This document shows, piece by piece, positions 22,522-35,759 of a DNA stretch of 64,000 bases. The stretch is from Melastoma dodecandrum (taxonomy: Eukaryota > Streptophyta > Magnoliopsida > Myrtales > Melastomataceae), in NCBI GenBank assembly GCA_029817715.1, contig JARUPY010000534.1:498501-562500 (forward strand), given 5' to 3'. Position numbers and translations under genes: made by a program. Position 1 is the stretch's first letter. Each line of letters begins with the position of its first letter. A model generated the notes under the pieces. That model was not told the origin of the DNA, did not search any database, and saw nothing but the letters and a program-made list of their open reading frames with translations.

Positions 22522-25274
22522 TATTATTAATTAACAGTCGAATCTCACTTATTAAAGAAAACAATGATTAGTAATTGTGTCCATCAATATTATATGCTTT
22601 CCCAAATAAGTTATTGGCGGGGGTTGGTCCATCGTAGACTCTGTTTTATGTCTCAATAATTTGATAAAATTAGACTCATTCATTACAACGAACAAATATT
22701 ATAGTGCTAAAAAATATACGTAACATGGAAAAGCGATGGTGGACAAGGGGACTTTTTCTGCCATGCATCCTGTTTAGTTTGACGTTTTTCAAACGAGTGT
22801 TTGATGACGATTTCTCCTTTCCTTTTCCCTCTTTTGAGTTAAGGCAAAAAATGAGAGTCATTGCGATGATAGTGCTTCCTTTCCTACACAACAATATATA
22901 GGAAAAGAATAATTAATTAGAATATAGAGGGGAAAGGAGAGATAACGAGACGCGTGTCCACAATTGAAAATTGATTATTATTTTCTTTATTTTTTTTCCT
23001 TATGGTTGGCAAGATAAGGTTGAAAGATAAAGAAAACATGCAGGCTGTATTTCGTGATCATTTTCTACGTAGTAAGAAGAAACGAGAAGCAAGCATCCTC
23101 TCCTCTCTCTCGACATCTGTTTTCTTTTCCATTTTGCGTTCCAGCCCATTGTTTAATCAGCTCGTACTCTTCTAGAAGTTTTGTCCTTTTTAAGGTCAGG
23201 CCATCCCCTCATCAACCCTCGTATCTCATTAACACAAACCCTTGTCTGAAGATTGTACCTGTCCTAATCATCGATCGGGTCATCGACATGATCTGTGTCG
23301 GTTTACGCGTTCATCGGAGTGCCATTTCCCTCCTCCGAGCATCAGGAAGCACGTTTTGACGATCTGATATGAGAAAATCGTAAAAAGAACAAGAAGAAAT
23401 TGCATTACCGCGACATTAACAATGTTGCTGTTAAGCCACTAGTGATATTAGTCGACATCAGGAGGGAGACAAATGATTGAGGTTCCATAACGAAGGATCG
23501 TAACGATATTCACCTAATCACGATTGAAAAACACCCAAACAAAAAGAAACAAAAAAAAAAAGAAAGAAATTGGGACCATCGGGAAATGTATTGTTTCCTT
23601 TTCTAGCTGGGAATGGGGCCCGAGTCGATATATAAAAAGAAGAAAAGAAATAATTTCCCCACCACTAGAAAGTGATAGTATTTTAGAATAAATCTCAAGT
23701 CAACAGCAATCACAAACGATTCATAATATCGAGCCGGACCCCCCACGACACGATCGTAGGTATCCCTCGCATTTTGGGAGGTAGGGTTTTAGTATCATAT
23801 GGGCATGCACATAATAATATCATCTCGACATTATGTATCACACCAAACGCAGCCATTTTGTTGTCCCTGTGTGGTATGACTCTCTCTGTCTCACTCGCAC
23901 GACAACTAATCTGTCTCATCATCCCCCATGCCAAGAAGAACAGATGAATGAAAGTAGGAAACGAGTAATGACATGGGGTGTTGCGTGTCGGGACAAAATA
24001 CGATCTGTTCAATCTCCCACGCCCTTTACGAAAAGGTTGGTTATAGTAACGGTGGGTTTCATCACCGAATCAGATTTCCCAAATCCTGAGCTTGAGGTGT
24101 CCCTCAACCCTCCCTGATCACGTGTCGTGGTTTCAGCCGTCGACCCCCCCCCCCCACCCCTCACCCAACAAGGGGTGACCTCATTCGTGTAGGGGATGGA
24201 TGGGACAGGCGGCTGACCAATCCCGGTTTCCATAACAGCAAAGGACACACGATACTAACTTTGGGTTTGAACAAGGACGAATATATTGTTATAATATTTG
24301 CAATGCCTCGAATTTTGGGAGGGGGGGGACTGCTTCGGGAGGAGAGAGTGTCAACGCACCATGTTCCAATTCAAACGTGGAAGAAAGGGTGAACCGATCA
24401 AACATAGGATGATGTATGAAGTGAGCTAGTAGTAGCTATTCGTGCATGGCAAGCCAGCCATCATGATGGTTGTTGGGTCGGGTGGTCAATATTAGAGGAT
24501 TAGCAAATTCTGACTTGAACTGCTGCCTGTCCGTAGCTTGACGTAGCATGGGCATTGCTCTTTCTTCTCTATCAAATTATTCAGCCACAAGTATGCACCT
24601 AACTTTACAACAACATACCAATCGTGTCTATGGGCACATAATGATTTCGCTAACCCCTTTCTCCCCTCTCTCGGTCAATCGGTTAAATCGTCAAATATGT
24701 TTGGTTAAGGGAAGGGGAGGATCACGATGTGGTAGTAATGTACGTGGCCACTTTATCATCCAAAAGTCAAACCCCCCCCCCCCCCCCTTTCCCCAATCCC
24801 ATGGCTGTCAATAATTGATTCCCTATCCAGAAATAATATCTAATAAGACAACATAACAAACACATTAGAAACGAGGCTTGTGAAGTTCTCGTCCTTAAAA
24901 GTGTTTTTTTACATTTTTACGTTATTTAGTCATCAAAGTGATGAAATTATGTTATTTGGGTCTCGAACAAACATGTGTTGACTGCTAATTGGGGATGCAT
25001 TTCCCGATATCATGTGGGCCCATTATGTTCGACCCTTGAAGGACAACCAGGCCCATATTAATATTGAGCCCGTTGAGGGGCCCGTTTTGTCCCTTACCAT
25101 CGGTCCATGACACAGATTGGGCCGAAAAAAACAGACATGATTTCAGATGTCGCGTCATATCACTGATTTGGAGTTCTCCCCTCCACTTGTCCCACGAATA
25201 ACATCTCCAATCATTCAAATATATCAAATTTTGTACAAATTATTGGTAATTTTAAAAATATTTATGAAATACGG

Positions 25275-25296
25275 TTCGTATTTTGCAAAATACGAA
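25275..25296. repeat. Perfect 22-bp palindrome
   Basis: An 11-base arm TTCGTATTTTG is followed immediately by its exact reverse complement with no spacer. It lies in AT-rich decayed repeat DNA. It could be a chance product of local inverted repeats, since shorter palindromic pieces surround it. Confidence 0.8.
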
Positions 25297-27311
25297 TTTA
25301 CTTTAATAAGGTGCGTTCTCAAAACGCGTCCCATAAATTACAAAGATGACGAGTTTTAAAACCCGTATTTCTAAAACTTATACACAAAAATTCTTCTAAC
25401 TTGATTGGTTAGAGTTTTTTTGTTTACAAAAGACTCTTGGCATCATCCATTCTCAATAGATTTTTATCCAAAGATATAAAACAATTTTCTTAATAAAGCA
25501 AGCCCTATTATAAGTTAGGAAAAACTTTAACCAATTGAGTTAGAGGAACGTGTTTCCTTTTATGGTATTTTAGGGTGGCGAGTTTTCATCCAACACACTT
25601 CTTTTACTTGTTTTAAGAATTTTTACAAGTGTCCAAGGGGCGGGTTCTCAAAACTCGTCTTCATGGGGATCCAACCCCATTACATTAGATCGGTTTTGAA
25701 GACCCGTCTTAGCATGTTTACCTCAAACTCGCCCTATTTGTAATTTAGAATGCGCCCCTTTGACGGTATATCCGTGATTTACGAAACAGTATTTCACCGT
25801 TTTTTTAAAACTAACCGTATTTCAATACAAAACTCCAAATATATTAGGCATTAACACTCGGTATCCCATAATTGAGCAATTCATATCTTTTCCAAGACAC
25901 ATATAAAACAAAGATATTTACATGTATATCTTATTTATGTTATAGATTTTGCGAATATTATCGCGAGTAAAGTCATTGTCTCTAGGTTAAATCATGCATG
26001 AGTTGTCGTATTTAGAAGTAAGTAACCCCCGCCTCACGACTAAAACAGTGTCGGTACTAAGAGTTGTCGGCAAGGGGGTGGGGGGAGTTAAAGCTTCTTC
26101 GATATTAAACAGTAGTAGGTGTTCAAGTGATGGTACATGTACTCAACGTGAAGAGATAATGTAAATTATATTTGGTAACTTATAATATGATTGTGCCGGC
26201 TTCTTAGTCTGTCTCGAAAATTTATGACAAGCTTTTTTTTTTTCCCTTGAGGTTGTTGAACCAGAAGAATTTGCAAAGCCCCTCCCTTTACTTTAACTCT
26301 AACATTAGGACCAAAGTTAGACCTTAATGACTGACCAGTTCATAAAATTTAGCGCTAAAACATTGACATTAGGTCAGGTGTTAGGTGGACTTTAAGTCGG
26401 AATTAAAAGAAGAGAGTTTCGTGGAAGTTGATTAGTTGGGGCTGTAAAGTTTGACAAAAAGAAATGGGAGAAGTATGATTGATCAAATGCCTGATATAAT
26501 ATCTCATTCTTTAAACAAACAACGTCATTGACATTATTGGCAACGCGTGTGTTATTATAAGAGAAAATATTCGGTACATCTCACTTATGTCGCGTGACGT
26601 CATACTGTCAATCAATCGATATGTTAATGTAAAAATTTCTGATTCATTTGTCATGTTAGTTTATCCGAAAATCTCGTACAAAGCCAGAAAGTAAGAGTCC
26701 AATCAACTTTTGTTATACATTTTTGTGGGGGATAACCCGATTTGTTAGAATCTTATCGATTCCCCTTAGTTTATATTTGTTGTCATTTTCAGCTTTACGG
26801 TCGATTTGAGTATTTCCCACCTTTTGCTTCTGCATAGAAAGAAATGACTACACCCCATGATTCGAGGGGGAGATCAATTACAAACACACCTTAGTATTAT
26901 TATTCTAAAAACGTTGCTTACTGCCCGATCCATGTCTCTTTAGGGTTTGATGCTTGATGAAATCCCCTGATTTCACGCACGATTGTTCCCTACAAGTAAT
27001 CGATTGTGTTCCAACACTTTAAACACGAAAAAAAAAAAGAATAACTCCAAACCTAGATTTATTGCATATTATGTTTTGACAAATGAACCTCATGTCATTT
27101 GAAAACCGAATTACGAAAACAATATTACCATGGCTTCTGAAGAGCTTAACAAGGCAAAAATGTATCCTCATTACTTCCCACCTCTTCTTTCCAATTTCCA
27201 ACTCCCATTAACCAACCCTATCACCGTCACCACATCACATTTCTTCTCTCTTTATATATACAAACCCTTTTCGTCCCAATCACAGATCACAACACTCCCA
27301 AGAAAAGGAGG

Positions 27312-28634
27312 ATGTCTCCCTTTCTTTCTCTACTTGCCCTCATCGCCACAGCCACCACCTTCTTACCCTTCTTAGCTTCATCACAGGGTTCACCACCCTC
27401 TCCTGGGTACTCGCCGAGCTCTATATTTGGGGATGTGAGCTTCAATCAGGAGTTCAATAACCTGTGGGGCCCCCAGCATCAGAGCTTGGATCAACAGGGC
27501 TTGCTCACAATCTGGCTTGACACCTCTTCTGGTCAGGACATCCATAATCTCTTATCTTTTTCATTAACACGAAACTCATTTTCATTCCATAGATGCGACG
27601 AAGAACCTTGTGTGGCATCGCAGGTAGCGGGTTCAAGTCCATTCATTCGTATCAGTCTGGCTATTTCGGCGCTTCCATCAAGCTTCAGCCAGGATACACG
27701 GCTGGAGTCATCACGTCATTCTACGTAACACCTGCCACCACTCCATTTTGATCATACAGGATTTGAATTAATATAAAGTTCTCGATATTAGATTACCCTT
27801 TTCGTTAAAATTTCGCGTAATCAAGAAACATGGTATGGGCCTTGTAATGGGCCAGTCCTGAAGGAGGTTTCTGGCCCAACTCCCCAGATTAGCTTACTCG
27901 GCCCAGGCCCAGTAAAGGTCTCATCGTCATTTTCTTCCCTTCTTCTTTTTGGTTGATTACAGCTTTCGAACAACGAGGCCTACCCCGGACACCACGACGA
28001 GATTGACATCGAGTTCCTCGGGAAGACATCGAGCGGGCTGTACACCCTCCAAACGAACGTTTACATCGAAGGGAGCGGGGACGGGAACAAGATCGGGAGG
28101 GAGATGAAGTTTCACCTCTGGTTTGATCCTACACAAAACTACCACAACTACGCCTTCCTATGGACTCCGAACGAAATCATGTTCGTACAATAACAAACCG
28201 ACCGGCCTCGACTTACTACGAATGTTCCACGAATCATCCCTGATTCGAGGCCATGATATTGCTTATGCAGATTCCTAGTAGACGACGTGCCAATACGGTG
28301 GTACAAGAACCGGGGTGGCACGACGTTTCCGATGAGACCCATGTGGGTTTACGGGTCAATATGGGATGCATCGTCCTGGGCAACGGACAATGGAAAATAC
28401 AAGGCTGACTACCGCTACCAGCCGTTTGTGGGTAGGTACAAGAACTTCAAAGTGGACGGATGCGCCGCCTATGGGTCATCCGGGTCTTGCAGTCCCAGAT
28501 CAGTGTCCCCGTCGGGAGCAGGTGGGCTGAGCTGGCAACAGAACGAGGCAATGCAATGGGTCCAGAGGAATTACAAGGTCTACGATTATTGCACTGACCC
28601 AAAAAGGGAACACAGGCTCACCCCCGAGTGCTAG
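27312..28634 (+). CDS. Xyloglucan endotransglucosylase/hydrolase, group III-A (XTH31/32 type)
   Basis: Four exons (27312-27531, 27624-27724, 27963-28180, 28271-28634) give 300 aa. Residues 1-24 form a signal peptide. The GH16 active-site block is [10 protein letters not shown] at residues 118-127, with E120 the expected nucleophile, D122 assisting and E124 the acid/base. The family sequences [16 protein letters not shown] and [20 protein letters not shown] follow. The C terminus carries the Cys pairs of the XET_C domain and ends REHRLTPEC. The glycosylation sequon usually just after the active site is absent, as in group III-A. These enzymes cut and rejoin or hydrolyse xyloglucan in the cell wall; III-A members include true hydrolases. 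All splice joins preserve conserved reading. XTH31 versus XTH32 is not resolved. Confidence 0.95.
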
Positions 28635-28869
28635 AGACCCGACAAAGAATCCGACCGGACAGAATGGTTGTGACGAACCTTATAAAATCATCAAACATAA
28701 TGTCAAATGTGGAAATCTTGGATTTGTCGCCTTTTCCCAAACCAAGGGCCATACTTTTCAGAAAGTGGCTAAAACTAAAAATTGGGTTAGGGGTTGGGGT
28801 TCTCTTTGGGCTGGGCAAAGAATGGTCATTTTAGGTTTATAATAGTTAATTCTGAATGCATATCAAATT

Positions 28870-28961
28870 CCGACCTTAGCTCAGTTGGTAGAGCGGAGGA
28901 CTGTAGTGGGGAAATCCAACAGCTAATCCTTAGGTCGCTGGTTCGATTCCGGCAGGTCGGA
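28870..28961 (+). tRNA. tRNA-Tyr (GUA), intron-containing
   Basis: The 92-base gene has acceptor stem CCGACCT paired with AGGTCGG plus discriminator A, D-loop AGCTCAGTTGGTAGAGC, and T-arm GCTGGTTCGATTCCGGC. The anticodon GTA is at 28903-28905. A 19-base intron (28907-28925) starts one base 3' of the anticodon, as in plant nuclear tRNA-Tyr genes. A run of eight T follows the 3' end as a Pol III terminator. The minus-strand frame across it is antisense noise. Confidence 0.97.
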
Positions 28962-29272
28962 TCTTTTTTTTATTATTACAAAACAACCCGGAGGCCCAAC
29001 TGGCACTTCAACGAAGCCCGTTTTAAATGAAATACCCCGAATTCGAGCCCACGTAAATATTCCTTTTCTGCCCCTGTATCTTTTTAAGATATAAAATAAA
29101 GAAAACACAGGCTCCTCCTTTTTCTGCTTCGGATAGCCGTTACGCTCCCCTACCCGAAGCTGTTGTTCCCCCATTTTCTAGGGCAAGAAATCCCCAAATC
29201 GGTACCCCGAGAGGGAGAGGGAGAGAGCAGAAAACTCACCGACGTTGCTGGGGGTATTCATCGATCCTGGAA
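28962..29272. other. Spacer and shugoshin leader
   Basis: A T run directly after the tRNA serves as its terminator. The rest is spacer and, near the right end, a GA-rich stretch that is probably the shugoshin 5' UTR. Confidence 0.5.
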
Positions 29273-31129
29273 ATGATGAAGGCCGAGAAGGCGGGGATGG
29301 TGAGGAAGGGCCTAACGGACATCACTAACTCCCACATACCGCCGCAGCCGCCACCGCTTCCTCCGGCACAGAAACTGCCTCTCACGCCTACCTCGAAGTC
29401 GCACGTCGAGAAGCTTCTTCTGGTTGACCTCGTGAATCCACTCTCCCTCCGAGTTCCTTGTGCTTGGTCGCTGTTGTTTGTGTTCTTTTTTCTTCTTCTT
29501 GATTTTGGGCTGATTGATCCGGGGAGTGATTTCGCGTGTCTGGATGCGCTGTTGTGCAGGAGAATGCGGCGTTGATCAAGCTGATCCAGGAGAGAGAGTA
29601 TGATTTTTCACTTCTGTGATGATTAGAGTTTCTGTTTGGGTCAGGCAAGGATTTGATGATCAGTGATTTTCGTTTGTATTTTGTAGTAAGATGGTTGAAG
29701 TGAGTGGAGTTGCATTGCAGAAGTTGAGAGTCAATTATCAGAAACTTCAAGCGCAGAATAATTCTCTTGCCAAGTCGAATACTCAATTTTTGACGGTCAG
29801 TTTTCATTCTTTGTGGATTGATATGATCCGTGTTGAATTTATTGGATATGAATGGTTTTGACTCTGGATTAGCTGCTGTTGCAGGAACTTAACTCTGTAA
29901 AAGATAAGGTAAAACTTACAACTTCATGGAACTCAGTTTTTTGTTTTTTAAATGGATCCTGTTGAATACAAGCCTTGAGTATGATTCGCATGGCCTGCTG
30001 CAGCTAAAAGTGCTACAGCATGAGCTCGCGTGCAAAAATGCCGTGCTAAAAGCAAGGGATGTGGAGCCCGAGGTACCTTTTATTTCGGCAGTTTAGATCA
30101 AGCTAGTCTACTAGTGAAATTGAAGGAGCAAAATTATTTGCTCTTTTCTTGAAAATGCTACAAGTTTTTTCGGTGGGTATGGATATACTCTCAGCCGAAT
30201 AACAAAGCACTGGTTATTTGTTTTTGGGCTAGAATATATACAATGTTAACTATGTGACAATGTTAAATGTCCCACTTTTCAGGAAAAAGTAAAGATGCGG
30301 ATAGTCCGATTAAATGTTGCCTCGCAGGTATATAGAAATAAGTCATTATTTCTGGCATCATTTCCCTGGATCCACTGATTATGATTAAGTTGAAAATTAA
30401 GTCAAAATTTTTCTGCCACCCGGAGGAGGAGGAGGAGGAGGAGGAAGCAACAAGGCCGCCATGTGATCAGATAACTGCCATCAAGCCCAGTACCCATAGT
30501 AGAAGGAAAAATCAACAAAGACAATGTAGGTTCTTTTCCACTCCAACAAATATTTCTCCCCCCTTCTTTACTGACAATGACACCAAAAAAATGGCCATTT
30601 GCAGCTCTTGGTCCTCCTAGTACTCGTGCAAAAGACGATGAGAAGTTAAAGGTTCCAAACAGAAGGTCAGTGATAGATGTCATAGCATAGTAGATGGTGA
30701 AGCTTGAATGAGTTCCTACTTGACAAGGATGGTCTTGTATTAGTGTTCTCTGTGATGTGAAAACTCCACGTGGAAGGATGTTGAAGAGAATACCCTTGCT
30801 TGTTATCGTCCTGTTTCAGGCAATCGTTGAGAAGGCAATCGGGAAGATTTCAGACTCAAGTGCTGGAACCTGAAGAAAACCTGTTTGAGATTGAAGAGGC
30901 AAAATTTCCGATTACTCTACCTGGCAGCAACAAGCCAAAGCCTGACCAGGAATCAGAAATAACATGCCCGTCCCCACCGAAGGAAGGCAAAGAAAGAATC
31001 AGCAGCTCAACGAGTGTCAAAGAGACTACGAAAAGGTCCTCCATGGGAAGACCTTTGAGAAGAGCGGCTGAGAAGGTTCAGTCCTATAAAGAAATACCAC
31101 TCAACATCAAGATGCGGAGACTAGAATGA
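29273..31129 (+). CDS. SGO: Shugoshin (centromeric cohesin protector)
   Basis: Nine small exons can be joined in frame: 29273-29422 (or -29431), 29560-29597, 29687-29795, 29885-29908, 30004-30072, 30283-30327, 30426-30525, 30605-30665, 30820-31129. The product is about 301-304 aa. The N-terminal coiled coil includes ENAALIKLIQERD and VALQKLRVNYQKLQAQNNSL, matching plant shugoshins. The basic C-terminal SGO motif is GRPLRRAAEKVQSYKEIPLN, and a middle block LRRQSGRFQ is also family-typical. Shugoshin recruits PP2A to protect centromeric cohesin at meiosis and mitosis. Exon 7 has a GAG-repeat acceptor region (EEEEE), so its exact 5' edge is unclear. The first donor is ambiguous (two in-frame GT). 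SGO1 versus SGO2 cannot be told. Confidence 0.9.
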
Positions 31130-34084
31130 AACACAACTTTTGTGTAATAGTATTATTCTGTGGCACACATGAAGATGATGCTAAAACCGTCTCTTGTGGA
31201 TACCTTTCCAGGAAATTCTCAGTAGTCCTAATAGTTAGCAATGTGGAGTATTGACAAAATATTCCTAATTGATCTCCATATCCACGCCCACTTATGGAGC
31301 TAATGAAGTCAATTTTACCTTTCTCAGTTATATCGAATGGCATTGTGCGATCTGAGCTAGCCACTGGTTGTTCTCTTGCCAGCAGCCGGTTGCTGTTCTT
31401 GTTAAGCGAAATCTGGGGACAAGACATTGTTTTCTCGTTGAGAGTTGGAGTTCTTTGCCCTGCTTATCGACGGGACCCAGTTTGTTTTAACAGATTGTGA
31501 GCTAACTGGAGTTGCAGCGAAGCACCTTGCGGCTTTTAGGTTGCCTTGATCGGTAAAGGGAAAAATTACAGTTGCTGACAGCTGACCCTGCAAGTTTATA
31601 TAATAGAGGATTGGAAACTCCCTAAGGTAACACTGGGTCTGGGATCCTTCCTTAGGCTCTACCCATATTCAGCGCATGCCTTTGTGAAGAGTGGCCGATC
31701 CTCTATGTCCTGTGTAGTCCTGCCCCGCAGCACACGCACGAAGAAGATGCATGACCCATCTCTCAGTGAGTTCATTTTCCGCAAATCCCCAAAGTCACGA
31801 CAGTTAGCAGCAACTCGGACAAGATTTTCCTTGTAGTTGATTAATACTAATCAATCTCAATCTCACAACCCACCGTTCCTTTTCAACCCTGATCCCACAT
31901 TCTTCTCGTCAATGACTTAAACGCGACTCGAACCGAACTACAGACCACCGGAGATACCGCGTGGCCTTCACTATCATCTTCATTCTTGCACCAGTAGTTT
32001 CTCCTTTTGACATCTCTGGTCACTAGAGCTGGAGAGCTCAAAAAAAGCAGAAACGCGTGGGGTCCTCGTCTGAAGTTACCAACCCAACCGCAACAACAAC
32101 CACCACCACATATCATCAGATATCATTCGCAACTGGAGCCCAATTACTCGTGCCCACATGATTAGCAACACCCCTGTCATATGATTGCCACCCCAGATTC
32201 ATAGGATATGATCGAACTTGTTTCTTACCCATCAATTCTTCGTACCGGTCCCATGATGTGTAAGAACACAAGGCACATGGGGACCAAAGGGAAACCCCCC
32301 TCCCCCTCCCTCTTGAACCCAATTAATCACCTCTAATCATCATGCGAAGAGTGACACTGGTGTTTTTGAGGTTGTAGTAACAGCTTCGGATACCAAAGGG
32401 ATGCAAAAGGGATTCCCTAAGATCCTCACCCCTTTCGGCTGACCCACCAAAAAGTAATCACATGCATCGATAACCCATTTATTGTCTAATCCCTCTGCAC
32501 CTATTGTGATCGACCCTAAGACACCCCACGACACGACCCTTTTTTCATTTTCCGAATCCAGACAAAGCCATGTCCAATTGCCAAACCAACTCTTATTACT
32601 AAATGCAAAAAACAAAGGAGAAAAATTACGTTCCTCCGACTTGAACTCGCTAGACTTTGAGTAAGTCCATGCATGCAATACAAAGCATATAAAAATATTG
32701 CTTTTGGATATGGAGGTGGGGTATGAAATAGTATTATATATAGTTACGGTACTTAACAATATGGTCCCGGGGACAAGATCTAAGGATTGCGAGAAGTCGA
32801 CGGGTACCTGCCATTTGTCAGTGTCCTCACTTTAAGGGCATGTTTCAATTCCAAACCCTCCTTTAAAAGAAGAAGATGAAGAAGAAATGGTTGTCGGGTC
32901 TCGAATTAGTCAAATGGGAGGCAGTGTCCTCTTCCCCCCCTCCCCTTTTCCATGCCGGGGGGGACTTTTTAACATGTAGAGTTTGAAATTGGGGGAGATG
33001 AGTTCAATGGGAAACCTCCCTTTTTTGACAAATTTAGAGATTGTAACGAGGCGTGTTTGTTGACCTTCACTTGAAAGAGAAATCTATAACAAAAATCATC
33101 GAAGAGATGGGGTTAAACTAGTAGGAGTTCCAATGAGACGAGGGTTTGGGATAAGACCTGTCTTCAGCCGACTGCTGAGGATGTTTGTTTTTTTTTTTTT
33201 TTTGTCGGCCCCGGACAATTTGGGGATTATTACAGTAATTACAGCACCTCTCTCTTTTATGACCCTTCCCTTTTACTTTGGCAGAACATTTCTCTGTGGC
33301 TTGTGATCTGCTACTGTTAAAATTGAGCACTAGGCAAACATACAGCGAAAGGACACCTTTGCTGGGGACATTCCGAGTTCCCCCCCTTTCGGTTGAGATG
33401 ACAAGTGATTGGCTACTGCTAGAAAGATAAGCTTAGATCAGTTTGATGATTAGAACATGTTAATGAACGTATGTAAGGGTGAAAAGACTTCTCAAGTTAG
33501 ACAAAGAACGACGCAGGAAAATGATAATACCTTCTCGAAGCATATGAAGTGATTAGCTCCAGGTATAACTCCACTAGTTTGGGGTGGGGGAGGGAAAGGA
33601 ATTTTTTTTACCCCATGATGGCAAACGAGTCCAAAGTGATAATCATCTCCCTTTCATTTGCCAGCAGCCATGAAAATTCGTCTCTTGTTCCCCGGTTTTG
33701 GCGCTCATTTCCCACGCCAGTTTTGTGCATACAGACACGGAAACAGTCATCGGTGACTGACTGTGAACAGCTAGACTCCCACGATATGTTTTTACATGGC
33801 TGGGACGAGGAGGAAGAAGACACTGGCATCAGGTAGAATTCAGCATTTTTGGCTTTTCTTCTTCGTCTTTGTCCCCCACCCCTTACCAGAAACTCCACAG
33901 TGGGGCATTGGGTGAAACGTTTTCGTTTCTACCCAGCTCAACACCTCCCCATAACCCCGGCACTTATAATAAATGGAGGGAATTCTCCTCGATCACTTGT
34001 AAAATCTCTCTCGGCTTGGACAGTCCCGTCTCTTTCTCACCAGGCAGACTCCTGCTCTGGGTTAAGCTGCAGTCCCAGCAAAAG
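31130..34084. other. Intergenic region and DUF1635 gene promoter
   Basis: The start is the shugoshin 3' UTR. Frames at 31294-31593, 32340-32759 and 33549-34145 show no recognisable domain. A T/A run is at 33189-33204. The last few hundred bases are probably leader and promoter for the DUF1635 gene. No RNA gene or clear transposon end is seen. Confidence 0.45.
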
Positions 34085-35014
34085 ATGGACAATAATGGAC
34101 AACACCCACTTCTCAACTGGGAGAATTACTGCCAGGGGAAGGTAAACATCCCTCCACTTCCACCCCCAATCAACTCTGTTTTGTCAGTGTCTTGTAGTAG
34201 ATGCAAAAATGTTAAACTTTGCTTCTACCTCTCTCGCTTTTTATATATATATATTCAATTCCAGAGCATAGAGGAACTGAGGCATTCTCTATTTTGTGCT
34301 GCTCTGGAGCTGGAGAACACAAGGCAAACTGTTCAAGACGAGCTCAAGAGAAGAGACGAGCAGTTGGCTAACCTGGAAGAGCTGCTGGACAGGACTGCTA
34401 GAGAGAGGAACGAAGCCGAGAACAAATGCCGGAAGCTCCTCCTTGAGAAATTCCTTATCCACCAGCAAGCTGCGGCTGCAGCCGCGGCTCCGGCATCGGG
34501 GATTTCATCGATCGAAGACGAACCCAGAAGAGGAATTGACTCGAACAACACCTTCTCGTCCTCCGACTGCGAAGAAAGCATCGTGTCCTCCCCGGGGATA
34601 GACACTCTCCATCCCCGGCTACCCCCTGCTCCGACTACAGGGAACGAGTCAGCAATGGAGCTGGTGTCCCCCAAGCCCCTTCCCGAAAAGGGTAAGCTTC
34701 TTCAAGCAGTGCTGACAGCTGGGCCACTTCTTCAGACCCTGCTCCTGGCAGGGCCACTCCCGCAATGGAGACACCCGCCCCCTCCATTCCCAACCTCGGA
34801 TATCCCACCAGTAAGAATACCCTCATCACCCCAAGCACTAACACCTCCATCGCCAGCATTCTTTCCCCAAGACGCGATGATTATTAACACGGGCAGTGCC
34901 AGCAGCAACACCATCGAAAACTTCACTACCCCAATGAGGAAAAGGCCGCTGCGTGACCCGGGCACCTCTTACCCAACAACAGAAGGGAAGCACCGGAGAA
35001 CTGCTCTACACTAA
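34085..35014 (+). CDS. DUF1635 family protein (plant-specific, coiled coil)
   Basis: Two exons, 34085-34141 and 34265-35014, give 268 aa. The intron (GTAAAC...ATTCCAG) is flanked by QGK and SIEELRHSLFCAALELENTR. A long coiled coil with many E/R/L residues spans about residues 20-80, followed by an Ala run. Next comes the conserved family block SGISSIEDEPRRGID, then SSSDCEESIVSSP, then LPEKGKLLQAV and GPLLQTLLLAGPLPQWRHPP. These blocks are those of the plant DUF1635 family (PF07795). Its biochemical role is unknown to me. An upstream in-frame extension to 33869 exists, but the methionine at MDNNGQHPLLNWENY fits the family start better. Confidence 0.88.
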   Translation: MDNNGQHPLLNWENYCQGKVNIPPLPPPINSVLSVSCSRCKNVKLCFYLSRFLYIYIQFQSIEELRHSLFCAALELENTRQTVQDELKRRDEQLANLEELLDRTARERNEAENKCRKLLLEKFLIHQQAAAAAAAPASGISSIEDEPRRGIDSNNTFSSSDCEESIVSSPGIDTLHPRLPPAPTTGNESAMELVSPKPLPEKGKLLQAVLTAGPLLQTLLLAGPLPQWRHPPPPFPTSDIPPVRIPSSPQALTPPSPAFFPQDAMIINTGSASSNTIENFTTPMRKRPLRDPGTSYPTTEGKHRRTALH

Positions 35015-35759
35015 CCCAGAGCCCAACCACTGCGGAACATGACTGATCGCAGGTTGCAAGTCTAACAGATCAATTCACGCCATGCATATAGAGGTTGTCC
35101 CTCCTAGAACGAGTGCTCGCTTGTTTACTCCCCCCCCTCTTTCCCTCCATGAAATGCAGTCGGATTTTTTCATCTTAATAATGAGAGAAGTTCGTGTCCA
35201 ACCTAATTATCTCAACTCACTCGTCAAGAATTCCAGACAAAACTGGAAACAAAAACAAAAGCAACCGTTCCACATATAAATAATACAGTTAAAAAAAGCA
35301 ACCGATTTTACTTAGATGGAGGCTTACATATATGGGCTTAGGAACTTGGGCCTATTGTTCTTCTTTATGGGCCGGACTAATTCGGCCTCATTTTATTTTG
35401 TGTTTGTCATTAGAAGTCAGCCCAATGACTAGCATTTGGGCCTATGATGCTTCCCAAATTAGAGGAATTGTCTGCAAAGCGATGGACAAGGTTAATGTAA
35501 TAAAGAAGGTAAGGTGGCTTTGCCTCTTTGTGTTTGTTTCTATGGGTATGTGGTCGTGTGGGATAGAATCATTCAGTGAGAATGTATATGATTAACTGCC
35601 AACACACCTAACTCAGCCCCGACCCTACTCCCATCAAAAGGAAACAACAAGACAGGACATAGACAGTCAACTCGGTAACAGTAGTAGTAGTAGTAATAGT
35701 TGTTTGTTCGTTTGTCATGTCTCTCATGCAGCCGAGTACAGGCAGAGGGATAAGAAGAA
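35015..35759. other. Spacer
   Basis: No gene seen. It includes the DUF1635 3' UTR and an imperfect (GTA)n run near 35681-35699. Confidence 0.45.

Larger units (their letters stand above)
20352..27311. other. Gene-poor AT-rich intergenic region
   Basis: Seven kilobases without a supported gene. The first few hundred bases are the MYB leader and promoter. From about 20990 to 21240 and 25200 to 25820 the DNA consists of degenerate short repeats built on motifs such as TTGAAACACTAATTT and GGTTTTGAAGACCCGTC, consistent with decayed repeat sequence. Runs of C occur at 24146-24155 and 24773-24787. A perfect 22-bp palindrome lies at 25275-25296. Only one weak frame is listed separately (22165-22521). 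Confidence 0.5.

Noticed and set aside
28923..29174. 83-aa minus-strand frame
   Set aside because: Its C-terminal end is antisense to tRNA-Tyr; no domain.
32340..32759. 139-aa minus-strand frame
   Set aside because: No domain and no promoter or splice support; the surrounding DNA looks like spacer.
33869..34084. In-frame N-terminal extension of the DUF1635 protein
   Set aside because: The extension lacks family similarity; the start at 34085 matches the family N terminus.
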